In this document: piece after piece, positions 24,085 to 35,449 of the stretch | Position numbering within the stretch: the stretch's first letter is position 1 | Layout: each line of letters opens with the position of its first letter | Made by a program: the position numbers and the translations under genes | Notes under the pieces: model-generated | Seen by the model: the letters and a program-made list of their open reading frames with translations, nothing else | The model's database searches: none | Told to the model about the DNA's origin: nothing | Origin: Phellopilus nigrolimitatus | Lineage: Eukaryota; Basidiomycota; Agaricomycetes; Hymenochaetales; Hymenochaetaceae | Assembly: GCA_021029095.1 (NCBI GenBank) | Contig: JAJOHG010000037.1 | Span: 1 to 64,000 of the forward strand | Reading direction: 5' to 3' | DNA: 64,000 nucleotides

Positions 24085-27000
24085 ATGCCACCTGCTGCGA
24101 AAAATGATATCGACGCGTCGGGTCTCGAGCTGCGCAGGGTGCGCGTCCGTGAGCTCGAGCTCAAACGGACGCGCGGCGAAATCTCGTGCGCAGAATGTCG
24201 CAGGTGTGTGCTTGATGCGCCGCTCGGCATTCGTCGTGGTAATGTGCTGACAGTGATCAGGTTGAAGCTTAGATGCGATAAAAAGGTCAGGAGCTGTTAT
24301 CTAAACAGCCAAGAGACGTATAATTGATGGACAGCGGTAGGTACCATGCTCGTCTTGCACCAGACGAGGATGCTCGGCTGTCTGTCCAACAGGTTCGTAC
24401 ATACTCTCCCGGTCTCGATTTCCTTCATTCTTTGATCTCCGCAGGCATTAACTCGGCCGGCAGCCCGGCCGCTCGTCTCATCCTCGCGTCAGACACCGAC
24501 CACGTCCAACACAAGCTCACCTCTATGAGCGAGCGCATCCGCGCGCTCGAGGATGCCCTCCAAATTGAGAGCGCTGCCGGCTCCCGCGGCCTCGCGTTTC
24601 ATCCTCTCCTCGCTCCGGACCTTCTTGCGATCAAGCAGGGAGTTGACGTGCCTCGGCCGGTGGAGGAGGAAGAGGAGGAAATGGCCGGCGCGTTCGGAAC
24701 GTTGTCTGTGAGTGAGGGAACGTCGATGCGTTTCCTGGGCGCATCGGCGACAGAGGTAAATACTCGCTACTTCACTTCGTTCTTTATCTAACTAAGTTTA
24801 ATCTTACAGCAAACACTTCTTATGGTGAGTCTCGTTTATTGCACGCTCCCGTCTCATCCTCGTCTCGTCTCACCTTGCATTTCATCTCTCCGTATAGGAA
24901 GCCTTCAATCCGCACGTGTCGCCCAGTCTCGAAGACTCCAGCCTCCCCTCCTCGCTTGCGCAGGCAAGCGCCTTGTGGCCATTCGCGCCACTGCACCTTC
25001 CTCGCGAGACGCTCGCCGCGCAGGTCGCCGCACAACTTCCCCCGTTCGCGCGAGCGACCGCGTTGTACGAGGCCTACTTTACCAATATCGCCTGGGCGCA
25101 CGCACCCATCGACCGAAAGCAAGTCGTTAACGAGCTCATGCCCCTTTTCTATCGCCGACGTCCTCCTCCTACGGACCATCTGCACGACCTCACGCTTCTC
25201 CTGGCGGTCTTCGCATGCGGCGCGGTCGGGGACCTCACGCAGTCGCCGTGCAACCCAGAGGGGGAACGGTATCGCCAGCTCGCGCGCGCCGCGCTGTCTT
25301 TGACCGACCTCTTTCACAACGGCGGATCGCTTGCAGTTATGCAAACCATGACCCTTTTCGCCGTATATGAGATCTATACCGCGCATGGCGAAGGTGTATC
25401 CACAGCGCAGGAGGCAGCTTGGAAGCTCATCTCCCTCGGCCTTACCATCGCCTCGAGTGTAAGTGCGTGCTAAATACACTTGTCCTTGTCGATTCTGATC
25501 GGTTTTCATTCAGATCGGGCTGCGTGCGTGTTGCTCAGCTTGGGATGAGGCTTGATTAATCTATTTCGTTAACTTGACTTTCCTGCAGATCGCGATCCGG
25601 CACGCTGGAAGCTCGAACCGGATATAGTCCAGCGCCGACGACGTACTTTCTGGGAGCTCTACGTGCTCGATCACTGGAAGGTAGGTAACTCCTACCTCCT
25701 ATTACTTCATGACGCGACACGATTTGTTTCAGAGTTTGGGTTCTGGCCGGCCCCCGGTGTTCACCCCGAGCGTGGTCGACTGCGAGTTCCCGACAGACGA
25801 CCGCGCCACCATCGGCGAAGATGGGACCGTAATCCTGAGCGGTGCGTTCTCTCAGAAGAAACTTGAAACTGCTCCTAATCAACTCCTGATTGATTACAAA
25901 CAGTTCGGGAATGGGCCTACCGATTCGGGCGGGACGTCCTTCCGCACCTGACTGAGAAGCTCTGCGCCGCCCGCCCGCTGCGCTATTCTGAAATCATTGA
26001 GCTCGACCGACGCGTGAGCGACTTCGACGTTCATCCGCATACGCGGCCCACAGGCACGCCCGGGCCTGACGTTACCCCCGAATTCCACAGCCTCTACCCG
26101 CTGATTACAGTATGGTACAAGGAGATGTGTGCGTTGCTGTCTCCCACTATTCGCGCTCAGACCAAGACCTGACATTTTCACGCTTCTGCTTAACGTTCCA
26201 GCCCTTCTGTTTATTCACCGCAACTTCTTCGCGCGCGCAATGCTCGAATCCCCGAGCGACCCGCTGCACAGCCCATTCGCGCGGTCGTTCCTTGCCACGT
26301 ACCGCAGTGCGACGGTCATACTTGCGATAGTCCGCGTCAATTACGATCGCCTCTACCTCGTGCTCCTTCGCGTTTGGGGTATCTGGGCAAATGCGCTAAC
26401 GTCCGCAGTGCGTTTCCTCCTTTTCTTCTTCTTTTTTTCCGAGTCTGTGGAAGTCTGTTGACGAATGTTCCTTTGCAGATCATTGTAGGCTCCGTGGTCG
26501 CTCGTGGACCTACGATCAGCTTCGCACCGGCAGCGTTCGTTGAGCTCGAGCTTGCGATCACGCTCTTCCAAAAGCCCACAGTGCACCCCATAGTAAAACG
26601 GTGCTTGGTACGCGATCCTCTCTTCGGTTGGCTAAACTTATCTATATTCTTTTCCATTATTATTCACGATAGCCGCTCCTTTTGCGAATACGCGATAAGG
26701 CGCAACATGCGCTGTACAAGTCTCGCGCACCCAAATCTCCTAGGAGCGAAAACAGCTGTGAACGCAAGGCAGAAGTCAACGGAACCGAAGCCGGTGCCGC
26801 TTCCGACCGGATGTTGGTCTCCCGACACGGACTGGGTGTACCGGTCATCCACCGCGACGCCGACTCCGATGATGACGGGGACGCGGAGCTGCTCATCCTA
26901 CGCGGGACGACGCGGGTCGTCGAGCAGCGCACAACCGCACGGACATACGTGTCTTCTCCTTCCGCCTCGTCGTCGCCGCCCTCTAGCGAAGCCTCGCCGG

Positions 27001-27818
27001 AGAGCTCGGGAACGTCTGGGTCTGGGTCAGCATCTACGGCCTCTTCTGAGCCTCCTTCTGGGAACCTTACAGTAATGTCGAACGCTCGAGGTTGGCCGAA
27101 CAAAGGCTCGCATGCGAGGACCAGTCTATTTGCGAATACGAATACGGCGTGCCTCCTCTCTGCGAGCTCCCTCGTCGAAGTGCCTACAGCTACTAAGGCC
27201 GCCGGAACGTCTCCCGGCTCTACGAGTTCGACACGATATGAGGGAGCGGCTCAAGCACATGCCGAAGCTCATGCGTATAGTCATGCCACGAGCACGAGCT
27301 CGCCTGATGCTGAGATGGACATGGCACAGACGTGGTTAACCCAGCTGGAGCAGGAGCGTGCGATCGCCGCGCAGCTTGCGTCGCAAGCGCAGATTTCACG
27401 ACAGCAGCAGGACCCGTGGCAGTGGCAAAACACAGCGTCGATGATATCCGCGATGCAAGGCCCAAGTGCGGAGAACCCCTCGACCCATCCTTACTTTGGC
27501 AGTCTCAGCTCCGGCTCCGCTTCGACCAGTGACAGGAACGCGGGATTAGGCGTGGGCTTCGATCATGCTCATCTCAGCCCACAGGCACCCGCATCCGCGA
27601 ATCCCGCGTCGGATCCGTTTATGGCGCTTCCTACCTCGTTCGCCTCTGTTGTCGGCCGCGACGACGCGGCGCACTATCAGAGCGAGGGCGAGATCGCGGA
27701 GGCCGCGTCGGCAGAGGCGTGGCGTGTGTTCGTACAGCAGTCCGGGTTCCTCGATCCCAATCCCAATTTCAACCCTGACATAAGTTTCGCGGGCTGGGAG
27801 GGCGTTGCATTCAGCTGA
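24085..27818 (+). CDS. Zn2Cys6 fungal transcription factor
   Basis: Start ATG 24085. The zinc cluster is split over three exons ending at 24203, 24285 and 24392 and reads CAECRRLKLRCDKK then VPCSSCTRRGCSAVCPTG, giving C-x2-C-x6-C and C-x2-C-x6-C. Next come a coiled dimerisation helix (LTSMSERIRALEDALQ, about 24515-24560) and an acidic stretch, then the fungal-specific regulatory domain (about 24900-26630) with YEAYFTNIAWAHAPIDRKQV, GSLAVMQTMTLFAVYE, RRRTFWELYVLDHW and HREWAYRFGRDVL. The last about 1.1 kb codes a low-complexity Ser/Thr/Ala/Gly tail, likely an activation region, to TGA 27816-27818. About nine short introns. Class proteins bind CGG-type sites and control metabolic genes; the target here is unknown. 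No break noticed. Confidence 0.88.
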
Positions 27819-28558
27819 TTACACATACCGGATGCGTTGAAGGATGTATCCGTTTTTTGTTTGGTCCCGTCTGAACGTAACCGGGCGTAGGGCGTGGGCT
27901 TGGTCGATCGGTATTACTCGATTCGACATATAGAAGTGCATATATTACTGTGCCTTTAGTGTGTTGTATGATGTATACTTATTAATGTAATACTTTGATG
28001 ATGTTATTAGCTATTCACAATAGCGAGGATTTGCAACTGATACAGAGTTTACGTAAATAAGCTGCCGGTTGACGCGTCCGATGAGACATTTCTCATTGCC
28101 AGCAACAAGCCTCAGCTCCTCCGCTCCTATATACAACCTTCCGGCGTCTCGCGGTTCCCTCCTACGGTCGTCGTCCATGTTTATCATACTGCCTCAGATC
28201 CGTAAGTTTCTGTTTCTTGCTCCTTCCTAATGGTACTTTCTCTTTGGCCAACTCGTTTCGGCCCGACCAGCATTAGCCTCAGGTAGCGACCAGACCGCTA
28301 GCTTGAACTAAGTCGTATCTCGTGGCAAGTTGATACCTCGCAGACCTCGCAAGCCAGAGTCTCGATAAACCTTCAGAGCTCAATCGTAAGAAATTTGACT
28401 AATTGCGGGTAGGGATGGTCCTTATTACGTCATATGTTTTCTCGCTTATCTGATCTGACTTTCCGGTCCGCATACCCCGCAACATCCCCGCATTTCTTAC
28501 TCATGAGCACTTACAGGTCTTATCCCACCGTCATCCAGCCGCCTCCGCATCCTCAGTT
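27819..28558. other. intergenic: factor 3' end and MFS promoter
   Basis: A/T-rich to 28060, then mixed sequence with C/T-rich patches before the transporter start. No gene-like frame. Confidence 0.5.
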
Positions 28559-30534
28559 ATGTCTCAGAAAGCTGTTGCCTTCGCCGACCTTGAAGCGAAG
28601 GGGAACGGTAATGAGGAGACCGCTCAGCCGATTGTCACAGCTACATCCCCGGTCACCTCGCCAGCGACGACAGTGTGCAACACACCAGTCATTACTTCAA
28701 GAGACGAGCCAGGGGAGTTCGAACTGCAGACGCGGCCAGTGAGCACGGCCACCTCCGCGTCATTGTTTTCTGATCCTCCAGCAACTCCTGCCGTGGACAG
28801 GAAGGCATCTCGACGGAAAGAGTACATCGCTTTAAGTGTTCTCCTGTGGGCAGTCTTCGTGGAGGGGTGGAACGACGGTACGAATGGCCCTTTGCTCCCT
28901 GCGATGCAAAGTCATTACAACGTGAGTCAAGCTCAGAGTACACCGCGTCGATCATTGCTTACCGCAAACGCTGCTCTCGTCTAAAGATTGGCTTCACTGT
29001 TGTCTCGTTGATTTTTATTTCGAATTGTATCGTACGTGTCTTTCGCGGCTATATTTGTATTCACGTTAGCTTTATTTTAAACAAATATTAGGGCTATGTG
29101 GGTGGCGCGGTTGCAAACGTTCGCATGGTACAAAAACTCGGGTTTAGCACGGTAATGCATCACTGATTCTATCGCCCTCTACTGTTTACCCTCATGCGAG
29201 AAACAAAGACTTTGGTCATCGGTGCAGTCTCACAGGCGATTGCTTACTGAATACAAGCGCCAGCACCGCCGTTCCCCGCCTTCGTGATAGCTTACATGTT
29301 TTCCGGCTTCGGTATCTCCCTCATAGTCAGTCGGGTCTTCATTTTAGGAACGCGATGCTTCAGAGCGCTGACATTATTTTCAAATTAATTCAAGAATTCT
29401 GGTGCCCTCGTTTTTGTCGTAAATTTAAACGAAAATAGCTCGGCCAAAATGGGCGTCATGCAAGCAGCGTACGGGCTCGGGGCACTGGTCTCCCCTCTGT
29501 CAGCCACGAAATTTGCGTCGATGCCGCACTGGTCTTTCCACTTTCTCGCTTCCTTGGGTGGCGCGGTCATCAATATCCTTTTATTGGTCCTCGTATTCCG
29601 ATTCCAGGATATGAATAGTTTGTGGTTCGTTCTTTGCGCGATTATCGTTTCCTGAAGTCGACCTTTGTAGCAATCCTCGTAAACGCGGGCCAAATCGTTC
29701 GTGAACATACCGGCTCGCAAGGACACAATCTCTACGGTCAGATATTCAAACTCAAGGTTATCCATCTACTTGCGCTCTTTGCTCTGGCCTACGTCGGCAC
29801 CGAGGTAACTTTGGGAGGTACATTTATTCCGTTTGTTCATAGGGTATTTGTGTTTGGCTGATATACGATGTGATATGATAGGATGGATTGTCACCTTCGT
29901 CATTGATACACGAGGGGGCGGAAGCTCTTCAGGGTACCTGACATCCGGGTTCTTTGCTGGAATAACACTTGGTCGACTCAGCCTGCTTTGGTTTAACAAA
30001 CTGGTAAAGTCTCTACGGTTGTTCACTATCCTCTGCTAAATCTGTGCATAAAGGTTGGAGAGCGCCGAGTAATCTGGATCTACATCGGCTTTTGCATTGC
30101 GTAATACCTTCAGCTTGTTTCTCTCCAAGCACCTGTTGAACCAGTCTTTCCAGTCTCGAGATCTCGATCTGGTTTGTGCCGTCGCTCATTGGCAATGCGA
30201 TCGCTATAGCCTTTGTTGGGCTCTTCCTCGGCCCTATTTATCCCATCCTCATCAATGTCGCTGGCCGCCTTGTGCCGCACTGGCTCATAAATGGAGCGGT
30301 CGGCTGGATTGGAGGACTTGGACAGGCAGGCTCGGCGATCTTGCCGTTCGTCACGGGAGCGCTGTCGTCCAAGTTCGGCGTCAGAAGCTTACAGCCACTG
30401 TGCGTCCTCCCATTCATCTGGAACTCGGCCTTCGCTGATACGAGTTTCTTTGTGAACGTAGGATCGTTAGCGTCATGTGTGTCATGCTAGGCCTATGGGC
30501 TACCGTTCCGCCAGATGTTCGCCGCTCGGACTGA
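28559..30534 (+). pseudogene. MFS transporter with one in-frame TGA
   Basis: Start ATG 28559; a hydrophilic N-terminus of about 90 residues precedes the first membrane helix (YIALSVLLWAVFVEGWNDG). Later exons give IGFTVVSLIFISNCI, VIGAVSQAIAY, IQAPAPPFPAFVIAYMFSGF, MGVMQAAYGLGALVSP, VIHLLALFALAYVGTEVTLG, GYLTSGFFAGITLGR, FVGLFLGPIYPILINV and VMLGLWATVPPDVRR to TGA 30532-30534. The order and the charged loops match the fungal MFS group related to fucose permease/BSC6-type carriers, which move small solutes through the plasma membrane. In QAIAY-x-IQAPAPPFP the x codon is TGA (29248-29250), where the family has an ordinary residue; no intron removes it. All other junctions look sound, so this is a gene with a single nonsense codon or a base-call error. 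Confidence 0.75.
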
Positions 30535-31413
30535 CAGGCTGGCTTTCTACTTTTTACTTTCCTCTCAAGCAGATATTGAAGAGCCTTCTATATTTCTACC
30601 TTTCTGTATTCGCGTCGTTTTTTTTTTAGATTCTGTAGCGCCTTCTGTATATGCGCCTTCTGTATATAACACCGCCATCATTTTCGCTTGTAAATGTTTC
30701 TGAAACTAAGCTTCCTCTGTATCGTTTGTTTTTCGTCCTTTGTCTATCATGTACGCATTTATCCTACATTATCATATGTCCGCAGATGGGATCAACTACA
30801 GGTGGGAATGATAGCCTATCTGGTTTGGTTTGGCACATAGTCGTGCTGCTGAGTCAAACCTCCTGTTGAGCATTGGCCTCGGTGGACTCGTCAACCTATG
30901 ATTAGCAAAAGGTCCTGCCTAATGACATCGTTATAAGGGATGGGCTTCCACTGTAAGGCTGCTACGCCGGGATCACCCTAAATCACTAGGAATCCGGTGT
31001 ATATCTGGACTAGCTGAGGAACAGTAGGACGTCGTATGGGTAAGTGCTACAGGACCGAAGCGTGCCAGCACAGCGAGATACCGGCCGCGCTCTAACATCA
31101 CCAAACACCCCACTCTCACGCACCGATGTCCTACCGCAGCATGTATTTAACAGCCAGCTTATGCTCGGACCCGGTGATTAAGGGAAGTTTTGACTGTAGC
31201 TGCATATGTAGGACTTCATCATCGAATAATATGTTAATTGTTTAACTCAATTCTGCTCATACACTGTAGACGAATCTTCTCGAAAAATCAGCTATGAACA
31301 GCGCATATCTTCCCACTGCCAGATTCCCCTAAATAAAAGTACAATTACAGTACTACTTTGAATGGGGATTGATAGAATACATGTATTAAAACCGTATTTT
31401 CAGACTCGGATAC
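30535..31413. other. no supported gene
   Basis: Converging 3' ends of the MFS gene (plus) and the FAD hydroxylase (minus). T-rich near 30600-30700 with repeats of CTTCTGTATAT. No coding signal. Confidence 0.5.
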
Positions 31414-34400
31414 CTATGCAGACCCATACACCGCAGAAAGATAGTCTTTGATTCCGGCAGCGCTCCTCGAAAAAGCACCAACCATGCCGTCAGGCCGGAT
31501 CAGGACGACAGTAGTCGCGTCGCCGGCAGCATCAAGCCATAGCCTCCGAACGCATGGCCCTCCTTGTCTTCAAAAACAAGGTCGACGTCCGCGAACGGCA
31601 CGCCCTCGTGTGACGCACCCGCGGAAAGGATAAGCGCCTTGCGGAAGAGGCCTGGTTGCAGACCTTGCAGGGCGTCTAGCAGTGGCTGCGCCTCCCCCGC
31701 AGATCGCGGCGAGAAGACGAGTGCCGTGTGCGTTGACGGGCTGAAGACGTCGAAGAGCCTGGTCACCGGTGCGGCGGGAGCCGAGCTGTCTTTGGCAGTA
31801 AGTATCGTAAGACCTGGCGCATCGGGCGCACGGTCCCCCGCGCGCACGTCGTGGCCTTCGATTCCATACACGTCCCCCGCGCTTTTTGCAGCGTCCTCCG
31901 CATACCGCTCATCGCGCACGATGGTGCTCCAGCGATAGTTAAGATCGAGTTGGAAAAGCTTGCGGCCGCGGGTGAACGCGTCGTCATCGGGCGCGCTGGC
32001 TGCGGACGCCTCCGCGCGCGCAAGAGCTTGTTTCGTGTCAATCCGGGAAACGCGGTTGAGCAGATCAGTCGTGATCTTTAGCATCTCGGCGATGACGGGG
32101 ACGCGCTCGACCTCGTAGGAGTCCAGCAGAGCGGGAAGTGCATGGCCTTTGACGACAAGTGCGAGTTTCCAGGCCAGATTAAACTAGAATATAAGAGCAG
32201 CTTCAGTGATCGCAATATCATAGCAGATCAAACAGGCTTACCGAGTCCTGAATGCTCGAGTTCAAGCCCTGCCCGCCAGTCGGAGAATGAGCATGTGCGG
32301 CGTCTAGATTCCGGTCAGAAATTTTACGCAACAAAAAAATATTTTCAAGTCAACCTACCACCGACAATAAAGACCCGTCCGACATGGAAACGCTCTGCCA
32401 TGCGAATATTCGCTCTAAAGGTAGTGGGCGTTCAGAGAACAGGTAAAGCGCTCTGCATCAGGAAAAACCTCCCCTGTCAAATACTGTCAAATACAGTTAG
32501 ATATGCTTCAATTTCTTCAATTTGGCTCAGAATCTCTGATTTTCACTATCTGAACGGCTTTGAAGGATTTGAAGGATTTGAAACTGGTACCCCAACAATC
32601 CTTCAAATCCTTCAAACCCTTCAAAACCGTCAAATCCTTCAATTTCGCTATGGTATTGTTATGCAAATCAATTATTGCTTATGAAAAACAATCGCATGAC
32701 ACCGAATCGAACTCACGAAAGACCTAAACCAGAAGTACCGTTCATAACCATTACACTATAAATCCTTTTCTTTACTTTAAAAATGTAATACTATCATCGC
32801 TGCTCCCTGTAGCATCTAAATCAATATTTATTCAAGTCCAACCTAACCGGCCCTAAACGTTATCGAGCCGGCCCTACATGAAATTCAACTTGCCACGTCA
32901 AAGCAAGAAAAATTACTCCGTCTCTTTCTCTCTCGACATCACTACTGGCAGTCATCGACAACGACCACACAATCATATCAACGTCATCCACGCCCGAGTT
33001 CTACGTCGCGATCATGAGCTTTGTCGACAACGATTGCCTCGAGCCCAGTGCTCCATCCTGCTGCACCGCAAGACGCAGATGATCGTCGACGTGCTGCAGG
33101 ACGACACGGACCCCATGGTTAGCGTGATGAAGTTCGACAAGGTGCCCACGGAGAGCAACGCGGATGTCGAAGGCCTCGACCAGCAGATCCAGGAGATGAA
33201 GGTGCGCGGCGCGTCGCCCTTGTGTGCGCCGCAGAATGCTGCTCACGCCTTTTTTACAGGAAGCGGTCGAGCTCCCGCTCACAAACACCGAGCTGTATGA
33301 GGAGATGGGCATCCGGCCGCCCAAGGGCGCCATCCTATATGGCGTGCCGGGGACGGGCAAGACACTCCTCGCGAAGGCCGTCGCGAACCAGATGTCTGCG
33401 ACGTTCCTGCGTGTTGTCGGTTCCGAACTCATTCAAAAGTACCTTGGCGACAGGCCGAAGCTGGTGCGGGAGCTGTTCCGCGTGGCCGAGGAGTACGCAC
33501 TGAACATCGTGTTCATCGACGAGATTGACTCTATTGCACGAAACGGTGAGAATATTGCTCGCAGTTGTCTGCATGCGTGCTATTGTATGCTGAAGCAGCT
33601 TGTGCAGTTACGAGTCAACTTCTAGTGGCGAGCGTGAGATCCAGCGCACCATGCTCGAGCTGCTGAATCAACTGGACGGTTTCGACACGCATGGCGACGT
33701 CAAAGTCATCATGGCCACGAACCGGATCGAGTCGCTCGACCCCGCGCTCTCTCGTTTCGGTCGCACGCTACACGCCTCCTACGTTGTGCTCACGGTCGTG
33801 CTTTCGGTGGACACCAGCACACTGCATCCTACCTCACCCGGGCTTAAGAAACCCCTTTCTGGAACCCCATCTATGTGCATTTCTCTTATGTAGCCTGACG
33901 GGTTTTTTAGATGTAGTTACTCTTGTATTGTACAGTTCATTTCCTAATATTATATGCTTTACTATTATATGTGCTCCCCTGAGACGTGTCAAATGACCTT
34001 CAGATTGCTTCAGAATCGCTCAAAAAACTATCTTCAGAAGCGTTCAGATCCTTCAAATCCTTCAATTCCACGTGTCTTCAAAAGCTCTGTGAGTAGATCT
34101 GACGTTTTTCAGATCCGTCAAATCTTTCAGAAAACTGAACGGAATTGAAGCAAATTGACGGAATTGAAGGCTATCTGAGCCAATCTGACAGGGTAGGTTT
34201 TTCCTGATGTGTCTGCTTCTTACCTCCATTCATTCTGCCAGGTGATGTCCGTGATTTTTATATCAGTGCGCTGTGTGATGTCGTTGAGTAGGGTCTGGAT
34301 AGCCTCCTTATCGCCTCTCGCTTTCAAGGTCGTAATGTCTACTTCAGCCCCTGCAAATAATATTTGGAAGTGACCAGGCCTAGCCGTACCCCGAAGGTTC

Positions 34401-35449
34401 GCCCTGTAGTTCCGGTCTCGTCAGTCAACATACACCATATAAACAAAGTGCAGGCGTCTGTACATCTTCTTCTTTGGGTCTCCAAAGATATACATATCCG
34501 CACGCTAAAAGGAAGTAATTGAATATGTCAGGGAAGTCGTTCTATTGTATGTATATATTGACATACTTTTTCTCCTTCAAGTCGTTCAATGATAGTTCCT
34601 TCAACATGTGCGTCTACAATGTATATTCTGTTCTCTTCGCGCGTTTCCCCCATAAAATTCAGTCCGAGAATCTTGCGTACCGAGCCTATGAGTCTCCGAT
34701 GTCAGCTTTGTTGCATATATACCTGATAAGAAGCGAAACGCACTCCGAGCGCCATCCGCGCCCACAATGTAAGCGTATTTAGATTTCTCCTTTACTTCTT
34801 CTCCGTCGATGGTCCGCACGATCTCCGCAGTCGCACCGCTCTCGTTCTGCTCGATACCGACAAGCACCGTGCCGAGCTCAACCGCCCCGCCAAGGGCCTC
34901 GATGTTCTTGCGGAAGATAGCTTGGTGGCGCCACTGGCCAAGCATGACACCATGAGTCTATACAGGAGGCAACGTCAGCTCCAGATTATTTGCCAAAGTG
35001 CTTGAGACTAATTGCATACAATGGGGAAAGCGGGTGTCTCCTCCACGTCCTCCACCATAGGCTTGGATCTGATGATGCGGTATGGGTCGTTGGGATCGAT
35101 GGTATGCCTGATTGGCATGCCTATGCCCGCTTTGCGAACGTCGTCCGCTACGCCAAGAAAGTGCTCTATTTCTAGGGTGCGAGGCTTCATGCAGAAGTTC
35201 AGGAGAGCTTATTTGGAAAGCATTGATAGAATATGAAACATACTATGACGCCAGCGCCCCTCTCTCCGACATGATTACGCGCGTCTCTTTCAATGATGCG
35301 AACTGCCACACCGTTTTTGAGAAGAGAAAGCGCGAGAGCTAGTCCCGCAGGACCAGCTCCGACCTAGGCAGACCAAATCAGCAGAAATAATGAAATAAAG
35401 CGAAAAAGCGCCTGCGAGAGCTCACCACGAGAATCTGGGGTGATTGCAT
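31414..35449 (-). CDS. FAD-dependent aromatic hydroxylase, intron invaded by a transposon
   Basis: Start ATG 35447-35449 (MQSPQILV), then [18 protein letters not shown] (GxGxxG FAD site), [30 protein letters not shown], and exons ending in [11 protein letters not shown] (34224). The next exon starts at 32414 ([17 protein letters not shown]), followed by [30 protein letters not shown] and [13 protein letters not shown], and a C-terminal thioredoxin-like domain ([10 protein letters not shown] ... [11 protein letters not shown]) to TAG 31414-31416. This is the phenol/pentachlorophenol-type flavoprotein monooxygenase family, using NAD(P)H and O2. The 1,809-nt intron 32415-34223 is a 55-nt intron plus a 1,754-bp element. 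Near 31540 one base is missing: the frame must change to join FGGYGL to [12 protein letters not shown]. Probably expressed only if the long intron is spliced out. Confidence 0.82.
32456..32482. repeat. left terminal inverted repeat
   Basis: 27 bases beginning CATCAGGAAAAACCT. It pairs with 34183-34209 read on the other strand, with two differences. Confidence 0.75.
32688..32768 (-). repeat. tRNA-derived-looking sequence
   Basis: Read on the minus strand, TAGTGTAATGGTTAT (A-box-like) is followed about 35 bases later by GAGTTCGATTC (B-box-like), with spacing as in eukaryotic tRNAs of the Gln/Glu/Arg type. The acceptor and T stems do not pair, so this is not a working tRNA; it may be a SINE head or an old tRNA pseudogene inside the transposon. 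Confidence 0.3.
32930..33893 (+). pseudogene. captured fragment of 26S proteasome ATPase (Rpt2-type)
   Basis: Begins within the OB-domain part ([28 protein letters not shown]), then after a one-base frame change [19 protein letters not shown], an intron at about 33203-33259, [20 protein letters not shown], Walker A GVPGTGKT near 33340, [20 protein letters not shown], Walker B IVFIDEID near 33510, an intron at about 33545-33609, [40 protein letters not shown] and LDPAL, where identity ends before the arginine fingers. The closest match in memory is Rpt2 (PSMC1), judged by the LEPG...LLHHK-like and YDSTSGGE-like segments. Keeping introns means the piece was taken from genomic DNA, not from mRNA. 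It lacks the N-terminal coiled coil and the C-terminal tail and cannot make a working subunit. Confidence 0.85.
34183..34209. repeat. right terminal inverted repeat
   Basis: Inverse partner of 32456-32482, followed outward by TGTCTGCTTCTTAC, which is the 5' end of the host intron on the minus strand. Confidence 0.75.

Larger units (their letters stand above)
32456..34209. mobile_element. non-autonomous TIR transposon carrying captured Rpt2 fragment
   Basis: The element starts CATCAGGAAAAACCT at 32456 and ends with the inverse of the same word at 34209; the terminal repeats agree at 25 of 27 positions, followed by subterminal arrays of TTCAA-type words in both orientations (32560-32645 and 34000-34170). 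It sits inside an intron of the FAD hydroxylase and removing it leaves a 55-nt intron with correct splice ends. Possible target duplication is only TG/TG, so the superfamily is not settled. No transposase frame is present. The inside holds a piece of a 26S proteasome ATPase gene (32930-33890) and a tRNA-like stretch near 32690-32768. Structure is that of Pack-type elements, which pick up host gene segments. Confidence 0.75.

Noticed and set aside
32560..32645. Repeated TTCAAATCC words considered as a CRISPR-like or satellite array
   Set aside because: Irregular spacing, both orientations and location just inside transposon ends; better explained as subterminal transposase-binding-type repeats. 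A CRISPR array is not expected in a nuclear fungal genome.
32688..32768. Functional tRNA gene
   Set aside because: Acceptor and T stems do not pair; kept only as a tRNA-like sequence.
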